NCBI GenBank assembly: GCA_017445585.1
Contig: JAFSTX010000004.1
Coordinates: 1 to 41,903, forward strand
Length of the DNA stretch: 41,903 bases
Direction: 5' to 3'
Source of the DNA: Lachnospiraceae bacterium
GTDB lineage: Bacteria > Bacillota > Clostridia > Lachnospirales > Lachnospiraceae
Shown here: positions 6,872 to 16,400 of the stretch, piece by piece
Position numbering within the stretch: the stretch's first letter is position 1
Layout: each line of letters opens with the position of its first letter
The notes under the pieces: generated by a model
What the model was told of the DNA's origin: nothing
Databases searched by the model: none
What the model saw: the letters and a program-made list of their open reading frames with translations, nothing else
Translations under genes and position numbers: made by a program

Positions 6872-8506
6872 TCAGAGCTTCAGTACGGTGTGCGGCAGGC
6901 TCAGGCTTTGGAGTATCCGAAGCTCGCGGGAGTGGCAGGAAAAGATGAATATCTGCCCGGAATATATCTCGAGCAGCCAGCAAAGCGTGCGTTCGAGGCG
7001 CGAATCGTCATACATCGCGAAGGTGTCGTCCAGCAGCAGGGGCAGGTCTTCCTGCTCCCAGAAGAAGCCTACGCAGGCAAGCCGGACAGCCAGATATACC
7101 TGATCCAGAGTGCCGGTACTGACTGAGGAGAGCGGGATCCTGCGGTCGCCCTGCAGGAGACAGATGTCCATTTCATCGCTGATGTACAGGCCGGTATATG
7201 AACCCGTGACGCTGTGGATCAGCAGGGACGAGAGCTTTTCCAGATATTTTCCGAAGCCGGAGAAATCACTGGCGGAGATATTCTGCATCGTCTGGATCGC
7301 GAGATCCAGAGCTTCGCATTCGCTGCGGATATGCCGGTTTTTCTCGAGAGAAGCGGAGAGTGCGGCCCGGCGCTCCATGACGTCGGTCAGCTCATCCTCC
7401 AGCCTGTCGCGCTCCCAGGACTGTCGCTCGCGCAGGTTCCCTTCGTCGGAGATCCTGACGGACTTGGCGCGCAGATCTGAGAGTTCGGCAGTCAGGGATT
7501 CTTTTTCGGCTGCAAGAGAGAGATTAAGCGCGCGGTATTTGCGCGAGTGCGAGAAGGAGCGCAGCGAGACGATCAGCGCGACGAGAGATACCAGCGCCCC
7601 CGCGCCAAATGGAAGGATGCGCAGCATCAGATCCCCGCCGCCTCGTGCGGCAAGGCCCCAGATCCGCCATCCGCAGTAGCCCAGCGCGGCGGCAAAGCAC
7701 AGCGCCAGCAGCAGATAGAGGACTGCCGCGGCGGCCTTTGAGGCAAAGCCGTGTCCGGAGAGAAGTCTTTTGCGGTCATCGGAATTGTGCTCGAGTCTTT
7801 CTTCGAGCCAAATCACTTGTTCCTCGGTTTCCTTCTTTTTCTTTTGGAATTCGGACAGTCCGCCGTCGGCCGGATAAGCCGCAAGCTGCCGCTGCAGGGA
7901 GGCAGCTTTCTCGGAAAGCTCACCGCTCAGCGTTTCGGCGTCCTTGTCATACGATGCAAAAGTGCGGCGCTTTTTGGCGGTCAGTGTTTTTACGGCACCG
8001 TCTATGTCGAGTGAATAATCGCCGGAATTTTTCAGGTTTACGATATGGCTGCGCAGCTCGGCTGCCAGCTCGCCTCCGGTACCGGCCGAGAGCTGCCCGA
8101 CTGAGATAGTATTGCGGAAGAGAGACGGCGTCAGACCCAGAGTGATTCTGTCCAGATTCTCGCGGGTCGGTGTGAGGTCCCTGCCTTCGGTTTCGTCATA
8201 GATGGTCAGAGAGGGGTTCTCCGGTCCGAAATCACGGGTGATGGTGTAGGTATGGCCGTCCTGTTCTATAGTGATGCTTCCGCCGTAGGTCCCGCCGCTC
8301 CAGGGACGGTAGAGGGTAAAAGCGTCGTTTCTGGCCGCGCGGCCCCTGCCCCGCTCCAGCCCCAGCAGCATAGCGCCGATAAAGCTGTGCAGAGTACTTT
8401 TGCCGCTCTCGTTCTCGCCGGAGATGATATTGATCCCGTCGGAGAAACGGATGGTCCTATCGGAGAATTTTCCGAAGTGATCGATGTGAAGACGCAGGAT
8501 CTTCAA
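6872..8506 (-). CDS. yhaN: SMC/SbcC-like AAA ATPase of the YhaN type, with two membrane-like segments
   Basis: A 544-residue P-loop ATPase of the Rad50/SbcC/YhaN group, expected to work with the nuclease encoded just upstream on DNA ends or structures. The N-terminal domain has Walker A GENESGKST (30-38). The C-terminal domain has an ABC-type signature (SVSTGTLDQVYLAVRL, about 461-476) and Walker B LPLLLDDTF (488-496). Coiled-coil sequence lies at about 190-250 and 320-400. Between the coils, where Rad50 proteins have a zinc hook, there are two hydrophobic stretches (about 257-280 and 296-316) that look like a transmembrane hairpin. It is much shorter than Bacillus YhaN (about 960 residues). 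The start lies 2 bp after the yhaO stop, an operon. The exact subfamily is inferred from motifs and gene pairing. Confidence 0.85.
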   Translation of the reverse strand: MKILRLHIDHFGKFSDRTIRFSDGINIISGENESGKSTLHSFIGAMLLGLERGRGRAARNDAFTLYRPWSGGTYGGSITIEQDGHTYTITRDFGPENPSLTIYDETEGRDLTPTRENLDRITLGLTPSLFRNTISVGQLSAGTGGELAAELRSHIVNLKNSGDYSLDIDGAVKTLTAKKRRTFASYDKDAETLSGELSEKAASLQRQLAAYPADGGLSEFQKKKKETEEQVIWLEERLEHNSDDRKRLLSGHGFASKAAAAVLYLLLALCFAAALGYCGWRIWGLAARGGGDLMLRILPFGAGALVSLVALIVSLRSFSHSRKYRALNLSLAAEKESLTAELSDLRAKSVRISDEGNLRERQSWERDRLEDELTDVMERRAALSASLEKNRHIRSECEALDLAIQTMQNISASDFSGFGKYLEKLSSLLIHSVTGSYTGLYISDEMDICLLQGDRRIPLSSVSTGTLDQVYLAVRLACVGFFWEQEDLPLLLDDTFAMYDDSRLERTLCWLLEIYSGQIFIFSCHSRELRILQSLSLPHTVLKL

Positions 8507-8508
8507 GG

Positions 8509-9552
8509 TCAGTCTCCTTTTACCAGTTCGTCAAGCCCGTAGTAAAGAGCTTTTTCGGAGAGGGGATCATCCCTGTCCTTAAAGGCGAGGATGTATTTGC
8601 CTATCATGTCGTCGCGGTGATCCCGAAGGAGCGCATCCAGATCGTAGTCCACTTTGGTCTCGTCGCTAAGGCTGCAGATCCTCCCGAGGGAGAGGAGCGC
8701 GTCGGCATCTATCTGCAGCGAGGGATCGCGTCTGCCGGTCAGCCTGACGCATAGCAGATCGAGAGGCCTTGTGCGCAGCTCGGATATGATGCGCTCACGG
8801 ATCTCGCTCTCCGTGGTTTCGGGGCGGACCGTTATCGCTGCTTCCCTGTATTGAGAGGAAGCTATGGGATGCCACTGCAGTGAAAAACTTTCGCCAGTGA
8901 CTTCGCCCGAAAGACAGCCCCTTTGCCCCAGGTCCGTGCGGTCAAGCGGCTCGGGCGATCCGCTGTAGGCCATGGGGAGGCCCTTAAATACTCTGGGCTG
9001 ATGGATATGGCCCAGCGCGACATAGTCGAAGCCGGATTCGGCCAGATGGCTGTAGCTGACAGGGATATGCTCTGCATCGCCTCCGTGGGCGAGCAGTATG
9101 TGGAGCCTGCCGTCGCGCGGCGCACGCAGCCTGTCGTAGAGCGGCTGACGGATCACGTGGCTATAGTAGCTCAGTCCGTGAACCTCGGTATTCAGCTCTG
9201 GGAACCAGACAGAACTCAGGTTTGCCGTTTTTATGAGATGGACGTGCTTTCCCAGATCAAAAGATGCGTAGGGGCTGTCTTCGGAGAGGAAATCGTGATT
9301 TCCGGCGATGATCACCACCTGTGCCTTTTTCAGCCGGGAGAAGTTATAAGCTGCCTCGCGCAGATCTTTTCTCAGGGGCTGCCGGTCGAACAGATCGCCC
9401 GGGATCAGCAGCAGGTCAGCGTCGGTTTCGTTGCACAGCTCGATCACTTTGGGCAGGGCGAGAGCCACTGCACCGGCGCGCTCTCTCCCCCAGGGCCTCC
9501 CGGCCTCGGGCGTCGCGCCAATATGCAGATCTGCTGCATGTACAAATTTCAT
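8509..9552 (-). CDS. yhaO: SbcD/Mre11-like metallophosphoesterase (YhaO type)
   Basis: A 347-residue calcineurin-type phosphoesterase. The metal-binding motifs appear in order: DLH (8-10), GDLFD (52-56), GNHD (84-87), AHGGD near 165 and GHIH near 190. These are the Mre11/SbcD nuclease residues, so it should cut DNA with manganese as partner of the adjacent ATPase. It starts at ATG 9550-9552 with AAGGAT about 8 nt upstream. It is the first gene of the yhaO-yhaN operon and has a long, structured 5' leader from a promoter near 9700. Assignment to YhaO rather than SbcD rests on the short YhaN-like partner. Confidence 0.88.
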   Translation of the reverse strand: MKFVHAADLHIGATPEAGRPWGRERAGAVALALPKVIELCNETDADLLLIPGDLFDRQPLRKDLREAAYNFSRLKKAQVVIIAGNHDFLSEDSPYASFDLGKHVHLIKTANLSSVWFPELNTEVHGLSYYSHVIRQPLYDRLRAPRDGRLHILLAHGGDAEHIPVSYSHLAESGFDYVALGHIHQPRVFKGLPMAYSGSPEPLDRTDLGQRGCLSGEVTGESFSLQWHPIASSQYREAAITVRPETTESEIRERIISELRTRPLDLLCVRLTGRRDPSLQIDADALLSLGRICSLSDETKVDYDLDALLRDHRDDMIGKYILAFKDRDDPLSEKALYYGLDELVKGD

Positions 9553-9600
9553 TCAAGGATCCTTTACAATGTGTATACCGCGCCAGCGGCTGGTGGAACG

Positions 9601-9683
9601 TCTTGCAAGCCCAAGCCCGCTCCGTCTCCGCGGCGGGCGGCTTTGTAGGTCAGTTTTGTCTCCGCAGCGGGCCGTCTGCAAGA
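9601..9683 (-). repeat. imperfect hairpin in the yhaO 5' leader
   Basis: TCTTGCA (9601-9607) is the inverse complement of TGCAAGA (9677-9683), and just inside them GCCCGCT and AGCGGGC can also pair. The interior carries a direct repeat, GTCTCCGCGGCGGG (9624-9637) and GTCTCCGCAGCGGG (9658-9671), offset by 34 bp. As RNA from the minus-strand promoter at 9695-9723 it would form a large stem-loop near the 5' end of the yhaO-yhaN transcript. Confidence 0.5.
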
Positions 9684-9694
9684 TTTCATATTTG

Positions 9695-9723
9695 ATTATA
9701 GACGAAAATACAACGGGCTTCAA
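9695..9723 (-). promoter_or_regulatory. promoter of yhaO-yhaN
   Basis: On the minus strand: TTGAAG (9718-9723), 17 bp, TATAAT (9695-9700). The predicted start near 9688 gives a leader of about 135 nt before the yhaO start codon, which contains the hairpin at 9601-9683. Confidence 0.7.
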
Positions 9724-9819
9724 TCTTTTGATACTCGGTATCTTAACTCGAAGCGCTTTGTAACGATATATTTATACATCGGAGGGTAAAACACTTTCCG
9801 GACGTGCAGAGAGGAAGCA

Positions 9820-10042
9820 TTTCTGCTCAAATCGAATAAAAAGGTCTATTTGAGCAGAAAAAGTAAGGGAGAAAGAGGTTCGCCGCGGAGGTTTTTCTGC
9901 TCAAATCGTATAAAAAAGTCTGTTTGAGCAGAAAAAGTAAAGGAGAAAGAGGTTAGCAGCGGAGAATCTTCTGCTCAAATCGAATAAAAATGTCTATTTG
10001 AGCAGAAAAAGTGAAGGAGACGGAGACGCGACATATAAAAGC
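9820..10042. repeat. palindromic tandem array A: three 74-bp units
   Basis: Left arms TTCTGCTCAAAT start at 9821, 9895 and 9969, an exact 74-bp period. Each unit is a 12-nt arm, a 15-nt loop (CGAATAAAAAGGTCT or close), the inverted arm ATTTGAGCAGAA and a 35-nt purine-rich linker. In unit 2 the right arm begins with G instead of A, which still pairs as G-U in RNA. Stems extend by 1-3 T-A pairs in some units. The last linker is followed by a second degenerate linker copy without a hairpin. There is no T-tract after the stems on either strand and no conserved open frame. The same arm and the same dimensions recur in array B. Confidence 0.9.
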
Positions 10043-10153
10043 GAATGAAAGGACGCACAATGTATATGATTGAAGGAGACGGAAGCGCAGCAGATAAGAG
10101 CGTGTGAGGCAGAGGCACCACGCAAAAGGTAAGATAACCTGTGCCGCCTGAAT

Positions 10154-10194
10154 ATGAATTTCATTCATCAAAATATTGTAAAAATTTTTTACAA
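10154..10194. promoter_or_regulatory. two short palindromes upstream of the glgC promoter (possible operators)
   Basis: ATGAAT-TTC-ATTCAT (10154-10168) and TTGTAAAAA-T-TTTTTACAA (10176-10194) are perfect dyads. They lie 7-47 bp upstream of the -35 element of glgC. Their position suits binding by a dimeric regulator. No regulator is identified. Confidence 0.4.
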
Positions 10195-10200
10195 AATCCA

Positions 10201-10229
10201 ATGACAAAACAGATCAAACGCTATATAAT
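10201..10229 (+). promoter_or_regulatory. promoter of glgC-glgD
   Basis: ATGACA (10201-10206), 17 bp, TATAAT (10224-10229); a second overlapping TATAAT lies at 10229-10234. The leader to the TTG start of glgC is about 85-90 nt. Confidence 0.65.
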
Positions 10230-10322
10230 ATAATCGAATGATTATGAGTTCGCGGCGCAGCAGACAGTCACGCGCCGGAACCAAGGTCGTTGGTTCAATC
10301 ATTAACACAGGAGGAACCGGAA

Positions 10323-11588
10323 TTGAAAAAAAGAATGATAGCCATGCTTCTGGCCGGCGGTCAGGGCAGCAGGCTCGGAGTGCTGACCGCAAAAGTCGCC
10401 AAGCCCGCAGTGTCTTTCGGAGGCAAATACCGTATCATTGATTTTCCTCTGAGCAACTGCGTCAATTCGAATGTGGATACCGTCGGAGTGCTCACGCAGT
10501 ACAGGCCGCTCCGCCTCAACGATCACATCGGGATCGGTATCAGCTGGGATCTGGACCGCCCCAACGGCGGAGTGCACGTCCTGCCGCCCTATGAGAAGAG
10601 CAGCGACAGTGAATGGTACACCGGCACGGCGAACGCCATATACCAGAACATTGAGTTCATGGACAGCTATTGCCCGGAATATGTGCTCATCCTCTCCGGA
10701 GACCACATATATAAGATGAATTATGAAAATATGCTTGAAAATCATATCAGGAACGGAGCAAAAATCTCCATAGCGTCCATGCCTGTGCCCTGGGAGGAGG
10801 CGAGCCGCTTCGGCATCGTCATCACAGACGGGAAGGGCCGCATCACCGGTTTCGAGGAAAAACCCGCCAACCCCAAGAGCAACCTCGCGTCGATGGGAAT
10901 CTATATCTTTGACTATAAAGTCCTGCGCGAGGCGCTGATCGCGAACAGGGACGTGCCGGCCTGTGACTTCGGAAAGCACGTCATTCCTTACTGCTTCGAT
11001 ATGAACATGCCCATGTATACTTACGAATTCACCGACTACTGGAAAGACGTGGGTACTCTCAGCTCATATTGGGAGGCGAATATGGGACTGCTCGAGGAGA
11101 AGCCCGAGCTGGATCTCTACGAGAAATTCGGCCAGATATACACTAAGACAGAGCCGCTTCCGCCCGCGTATTTCGCGCCGGGCAGCCACGTCACCCGCAG
11201 CAGTTTCGGTGACGGCGTCGTGATCGAAGGTACGGTGGATCATTGCGTGCTCGGCCCCGGAGTCGTGGTAGAAAAAGGCGCCGTGGTCAGGGATTCCGTA
11301 GTCATGGAGGGCAGCCGGATTTGCGCCGGAGCGAGCGTGACTAAGGCGATCATCGCCGAGAATACGGTCGTCGGAGCGGGCGCGGTACTCGGAGCAGGCG
11401 AGTTTGCCGAGAGCGCCTATGACAGGAAGGTCTACAATTCGGATCTGGTTACCGTGGATGAGAAGACCGTGATCCCGGAAGGCGTCACCATAGGGAAGAA
11501 CACGGCAATCTCCGGCGTGACGACCGTCAGCGATTATCCGGGAGGCGTGCTTGCCTCCGGCGGTGTGATCATCAAGGAAAGGCGGTGA
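10323..11588 (+). CDS. glgC: glucose-1-phosphate adenylyltransferase, catalytic subunit
   Basis: Makes ADP-glucose from glucose-1-phosphate and ATP, the committed step of glycogen synthesis. The product is 421 residues. The N-terminal nucleotidyltransferase loop [15 protein letters not shown] is intact, as are the following lysine region ([15 protein letters not shown]), the GTANAIYQN segment and the sugar-binding motif [10 protein letters not shown]. The C-terminal third is a left-handed beta-helix with hexapeptide repeats ([20 protein letters not shown]). The start is TTG at 10323, chosen because AGGAGG sits 8 nt upstream and the resulting [12 protein letters not shown] matches the usual GlgC N-terminus; an upstream in-frame TTG has no ribosome site. 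It is followed after 4 bp by glgD. No glycogen synthase gene lies in the window. Confidence 0.97.
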   Translation: MKKRMIAMLLAGGQGSRLGVLTAKVAKPAVSFGGKYRIIDFPLSNCVNSNVDTVGVLTQYRPLRLNDHIGIGISWDLDRPNGGVHVLPPYEKSSDSEWYTGTANAIYQNIEFMDSYCPEYVLILSGDHIYKMNYENMLENHIRNGAKISIASMPVPWEEASRFGIVITDGKGRITGFEEKPANPKSNLASMGIYIFDYKVLREALIANRDVPACDFGKHVIPYCFDMNMPMYTYEFTDYWKDVGTLSSYWEANMGLLEEKPELDLYEKFGQIYTKTEPLPPAYFAPGSHVTRSSFGDGVVIEGTVDHCVLGPGVVVEKGAVVRDSVVMEGSRICAGASVTKAIIAENTVVGAGAVLGAGEFAESAYDRKVYNSDLVTVDEKTVIPEGVTIGKNTAISGVTTVSDYPGGVLASGGVIIKERR

Positions 11589-11592
11589 TATC

Positions 11593-12633
11593 ATGAAAAT
11601 GATAGGACTTATACTTGCAGGCGGCGGCTCACCCGTCAGGGAGATGTCGCAAAAGGCCACCGCGGCTCTTCCCGTAGCCGGCGGATTCAACGCCATCGAT
11701 TTTTCGCTCAGCTGCATGGTCCACGCGGGCATCACCAGCGTGGCGGTCATCAGCCAGGTGAATTCGCGTCACCTGAATCACCACCTCAAGGATTCTACGT
11801 GGTGGGATTTCGGACGCAAAAAAGGCGGTCTCTTCCTGATCAGCCCCGTAGTCACTCCTGAGAATCAGAGCTGGTATGACGGCACGGTAGAGGCGCTGCT
11901 CGATGCAGTCGATTTTATGGATTCCTGCCATGAGCCTTATGTGATCATCGCCTCGGGCGACGGCGTATACAACATGGATTTTGACAAGGCGCTGGATTAT
12001 CACATCGAAAAAGGCGCCGAGATCACCATCATTACCGCAGGATTCCCTGCCGGACGCAGGACCGAGAGCTTCGGCCAGGTCAAAGCTGACGGAAACGGCC
12101 AGGTCCTGAGCCTCTCCGAGAAGATCAGCGAGAGAGTCAGTGACGACGTCTCGTGCGGTATTTACATCCTGAGACGCAGAGCCCTTATCTCCATGCTGGA
12201 GGAAGCGAGGCTTGCGGGCAAAAAGGATTTTGTGACGGACGTCATCTGCCCGCGCATAGGCGATGGCAGAGTGTATGCTTACAGGCACGAAGGCTATTGG
12301 AACAGCGTCACGGCAGCGGACGCGTACTTTAGCTGCAATATGGATTTCCTGAGACCCGAGGTCAGAGAAGAGGTCTTTAACGGACCCTCGCCTATCCTCA
12401 GTAAGGTCTGTGACACCGCCCCGGTCAAGCTTCTGGGAGATGCAAACGTCCAGAACTGCGTAGTTACAGGCGGCGCGGTGATCGCCGGCGAAGTTGCCGA
12501 CAGCGTGGTGTTTGAGCGTGTGAAGATCGGCAAGGGAGCCGTCGTCAGAAACAGCATCCTTCTCCCTAATACCGTGGTGCCCGAGGGCATGCACGTACAG
12601 GACTGCATCTACGCCGAGAAGCCGCGTTACTAA
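11593..12633 (+). CDS. glgD: GlgD, regulatory-type subunit of ADP-glucose pyrophosphorylase
   Basis: A 346-residue GlgC homologue, usually found beside glgC in Bacillota, where GlgC-GlgD hetero-oligomers differ in activity from GlgC alone. The nucleotide loop that reads GGQGSRLG in GlgC is here GGGSPVREMS, so the catalytic arginine arrangement is lost, as is typical for GlgD. The fold is otherwise kept (GGFNAIDFSLS, SGDGVYNMDFDKAL, beta-helix with VKIGKGAVVRNSILLP). The gene starts 4 bp after glgC with GGAAAGG as ribosome site, and a strong terminator follows. It is slightly shorter than many GlgD proteins (about 370). Confidence 0.95.
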   Translation: MKMIGLILAGGGSPVREMSQKATAALPVAGGFNAIDFSLSCMVHAGITSVAVISQVNSRHLNHHLKDSTWWDFGRKKGGLFLISPVVTPENQSWYDGTVEALLDAVDFMDSCHEPYVIIASGDGVYNMDFDKALDYHIEKGAEITIITAGFPAGRRTESFGQVKADGNGQVLSLSEKISERVSDDVSCGIYILRRRALISMLEEARLAGKKDFVTDVICPRIGDGRVYAYRHEGYWNSVTAADAYFSCNMDFLRPEVREEVFNGPSPILSKVCDTAPVKLLGDANVQNCVVTGGAVIAGEVADSVVFERVKIGKGAVVRNSILLPNTVVPEGMHVQDCIYAEKPRY

Positions 12634-12681
12634 GGCAGTGCGTGCGAAGCCGAAAGTCCCCGCACAGATAAAAATGCAGAT

Positions 12682-12709
12682 CAGCGCCCGGGCAGCGGGC
12701 GCTGGTTTT
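12682..12709 (+). terminator. intrinsic terminator after glgCD
   Basis: CAGCGCCCG (12682-12690) pairs perfectly with CGGGCGCTG (12696-12704) around a 5-nt loop, and GTTTT follows. It lies about 50 bp after the glgD stop. Confidence 0.85.
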
Positions 12710-12760
12710 GTATATGTAAAAGGGATTATGAATTTTCCGCGTGTATCGGGCTTCAGTCTG

Positions 12761-12769
12761 TGGTACAAT
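12761..12769 (+). promoter_or_regulatory. extended -10 promoter of pth
   Basis: TGGTACAAT (12761-12769) is a TGn extended -10 with hexamer TACAAT. No good -35 is seen 16-18 bp upstream. It lies between the glgD terminator and pth, 32 bp before the start codon. Confidence 0.5.
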
Positions 12770-12801
12770 GACGAAAACAGTTTTCATCGGGAGAAACAGG
12801 T

Positions 12802-13410
12802 ATGAAACTTATAGTCGGGCTCGGCAACCCGGAGCCGAAATATGACGGAACCAGGCACAACACCGGTTTCGCTGTTCTTGATGCCCTGGCCAGGCGCCTG
12901 GGAGTGAAGATCAACCAGAGACAGAAGAGGGCAAAGACCGCTTCCACGCTTTATCGCGGAGAAAAGATCCTGCTGGCAAAGCCCCAGACATACATGAATC
13001 TCAGCGGAGAGTCTGTAGGCCCTCTGTCGGAGTACTACGGGGTGAGCACGGAGGACATCCTCATCATCGTGGATGATGTGGCTCTCGAGCCCGGAGATAT
13101 CAGGCTGCGCCGCAGCGGCAGCGCCGGCGGCCATAACGGATTAAAGAGCGTCTCGCAGCATCTGGGGACGGATGAATATCCGAGGCTGCGCGTAGGAGTG
13201 GGAGAGGCCGGCGGCGATATGGTCAGCCATGTGCTGAGCCGTTTTGACAAAAAAACTCAGACTGTCATGGATGAGGCGGCGGAGCTCGCCGCCGATGCGG
13301 CGCTGGACTGGTGTACCGAGGGCATAGACTACTGCATGAACAAATATAATAAAAAGAAAACGCCGCCCGCGGGATTGGAAAAAGAACCTGCAGATGCGCG
13401 GATCAAATAA
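12802..13410 (+). CDS. pth: peptidyl-tRNA hydrolase
   Basis: Releases tRNA from peptidyl-tRNA that drops off the ribosome. The 202-residue length is normal. Family residues are all present: GLGNPEPKYDGTRHNTGF with catalytic His19, QTYMNLSGESV, IIVDDVALEPG with the conserved aspartates near 92-93, and the GGHNGLKS motif. The ATG follows GGGAG by about 8 nt. The pth-mfd order is typical of Bacillota. The last 15 or so residues are a loose charged tail. Confidence 0.97.
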   Translation: MKLIVGLGNPEPKYDGTRHNTGFAVLDALARRLGVKINQRQKRAKTASTLYRGEKILLAKPQTYMNLSGESVGPLSEYYGVSTEDILIIVDDVALEPGDIRLRRSGSAGGHNGLKSVSQHLGTDEYPRLRVGVGEAGGDMVSHVLSRFDKKTQTVMDEAAELAADAALDWCTEGIDYCMNKYNKKKTPPAGLEKEPADARIK

Positions 13411-13449
13411 GAAAGAATCGATTTTTAAGAGAGAATCAGTATTATACAG

Positions 13450-16400
13450 ATGAAAACCGACACTCCCTTAGGCGCGCTGGCGGAGCTGGCCGAGGTGCGC
13501 AGAACACTTGAAAAAGGCAGAGGACCGGCCCTCATCACAGGCTGCATAGACTCCTGCAAAGCATATCTTGCGGGGGAGCTTGCCGATGAGGAGCGGTTTT
13601 CTTTGTTTGTAACATATAATGAGACGCGCACCGCGGAGATCGCGGCCGATTTCGAGAGTTTCGGCCGCAGCGTCGGCGTCTTCCCGGCCAAAGACCTGCT
13701 TTTCTATGACGCAGACGTCCATTCCGGCGTCCTGGAGAGACGCCGTATGGAGACTGTCAAGCGCCTGATCTCCGGTGAAAAGTGCATCGTAGTTACGAGC
13801 GTGGATGCTTTGCTCGAGAGGATGCGGCCGCTGTCGGATATAAAAGGCAGCGTCATCGAACTTATGCCCGGAGAGGAGATCCCGGTTACCGAATTGGTGC
13901 AGCGCCTGTCGCAGCTCGGATACGAGAGGCTTCCGCAGGCGGAGGCGCCGGGAGAGTTCGCGGTGCGCGGCGGCATCATAGACGTCTACACGCTTTCCGA
14001 CGAGAATCCCGTGAGGATAGAGCTATTTGGGGACGAGGTGGACTCGCTCCGGAGCTTTGATCCGGAGACACAGCGCTCGCTGGAGAATCTCGAGATATTC
14101 ACGATCTACCCGGCGGGAGAGGGAGCGCCGGACCCGGCCTTTGACAGGAGCCTGCTGGACTATTTCCCCGAAGACACGAGAATATTCATCGACGAGCCTT
14201 CGCGGATGGCTGAAAAAGCCGATGCCGTGGCAGGGGAATATCAGGAGAGTATGGTGCGCCGGCTGGAATCGGGCATGTCGGATGAGCATGAGCCTGCCGC
14301 CCTTTTTGATACGGAAGAGGTTTTCGCTGCACTGGCGCGGCGCCGCACCTGTGCGCTCACTTCGATAGACACGAAGGCCGGAGGACTGAAGTACGCCTAC
14401 GCCTGCCAGCTGCAGGCCCAGGCGGTGCCGTCTTATCAGGGACATTTCGAGAATCTGACCGCAGACCTCAAAAACTGGAAGAAAGACAAGGCCAGAGTCA
14501 TCCTGCTGGCGGGATCCGCCTCAAGGGCGCAGAGACTGGCGGGAGACCTGTCGGAATACGGCATCAAAGCGATATTTACCACAGACCGCAAGCCCAGTCC
14601 CGACCCCGGCATGGTGATGGTAGTCCCGGGCAACCTGAAGCGCGGCTTCGGTTATCCGATGATCCGTTTCTATGTGCTGACAGAAGGGGACCTCTTTGGC
14701 GGCATGCGCAAAAAGAAGCGCAGCTACAAAAGCGACCACGGCAAGGCTGTCACCGAGCTTTCTTCGCTCTCCGTAGGAGATTATGTCATCCATGAAAACC
14801 ACGGTCTGGGCATATATCAGGGCACGGAGAGGATCGAGAGGGGCGGCATCGCGCGTGACTACATGAAGATCACCTACGGCGACGGCGGCAATCTTTATCT
14901 GCCCGTCACGCAGATGAACCTGCTGCAGAAATACGCCGATTCAGATACGGAGGGAACGCCGCGCCTCAACCGCCTCGGCGGCAATGAGTGGGCGCGGACC
15001 AAGACCCGCGTGAAGAGCGCGGTAAAGGAGATCGCACAGGAGCTCGTGGCGCTGTATTCAGCCAGATCCCGCGGGGAGGGAGTGGCCTACAGTCCGGACA
15101 CCGTCTGGCAGAGAGAGTTTGAAGAGCAGTTCCCCTATGAGGAGACGGACGACCAGATCAAAGCCATCGAAGAGACAAAGGCGGATATGGAGAGCGGCCG
15201 CATCATGGACAGGCTGATCTGCGGAGACGTGGGCTTCGGCAAAACGGAAATCGCGATCCGTGCCGCGTTCAAGGCGGTGCAGGACGGAAAGCAGGTGGCC
15301 TATCTCGTGCCTACTACCATCCTTGCCCAGCAGCACTATAATACATTCATGCAGAGACTTGCGGACTATGGCCCGGAAGTGGCGATGCTCAGCCGTTTCC
15401 GCACCCCCGCGGAGCAGAAAAAGACCATCGAGGCGCTCAGGAAGGGACGCGTGGATATCGTGATCGGCACGCACCGGCTGCTCTCCAAAGACGTGTCGTT
15501 CAAGGATCTCGGCCTCCTCATCATAGACGAGGAGCAGCGCTTCGGTGTGGCTGACAAAGAGAAGATCAAGCAGATGAGGATAAACGTGGACGTCCTCTCC
15601 CTCACCGCCACCCCCATCCCGAGGACCCTGCATATGAGCCTGATCGGTGTGCGCGACATGAGTCTGCTCCGGCAGGCGCCGCTCGAGCGGATGCCGATCC
15701 AGACCTACGTCATGGAGTATAACGATGAGATAGTCCGCGAAGCCGTGGCCAGAGAGATCGCCCGCGGCGGCCAGGTCTATTACGTATACAACAGAGTCAG
15801 CGATATAGCCAAAGTCGCCTCCAGGGTCAGCGAGCTCGTGCCCGATGCGGTGGTCGCCTTTGCGCACGGACAGATGCACGAAAAGGATCTGGAGCAGATC
15901 ATGATGGATTTCGTAAACGGGCAGATAGACGTCCTGGTATCCACTACCATAGTAGAGACCGGACTCGACATCAGCAACGTCAATACGATGATCATCCACG
16001 ACGCGGACCGCTACGGCCTCGCTCAGCTCTATCAGCTGCGCGGGCGCGTCGGAAGAAGCAGCCGCACAGCGTATGCCTTTATGCTCTACCACCGCGACCG
16101 TATGCTTAAGGAAAAAGCGGAAAAACGCCTCTCTGCGATCCGTGAATACACGGAGCTGGGCTCCGGGATCAGGATCGCCATGCGAGATCTGGAGCTGCGC
16201 GGTGCGGGCAATCTGCTCGGAGCACAGCAGCACGGGCATATGGAGGCGGTCGGCTACGACATGTACTGCAAGCTTCTGGGCGACGCTGTGCGCGAGATCA
16301 AGGGAGAGACCAAGGTCACGGAGGATTTTGAGACAGATATGGATATCTCGATCGACGCCTATCTGCCGGACGAATATGTGCTGAATCAGTCCCAGCGTAT

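Larger units (their letters stand above)
9553..10322. other. 770-bp intergenic region between divergent yhaO and glgC
   Basis: It contains no convincing gene. From left to right it holds an imperfect hairpin and a promoter for yhaO (minus strand), a featureless AT-rich stretch (9724-9819), the 74-bp palindromic array A (9820-10042), a 59-bp-offset degenerate repeat of the array linker (about 10012-10110), two short palindromes and the glgC promoter. Confidence 0.75.

Noticed and set aside
9820-10042. Serial intrinsic terminators
   Set aside because: Stems are followed by A-rich, not T-rich, sequence on the plus strand, and on the minus strand the stem is followed by AAAATA or similar; T-runs precede the stem on both strands.
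9953-10207. 84-codon minus-strand frame across array A
   Set aside because: It crosses palindromic units and linkers and has no recognisable protein character.
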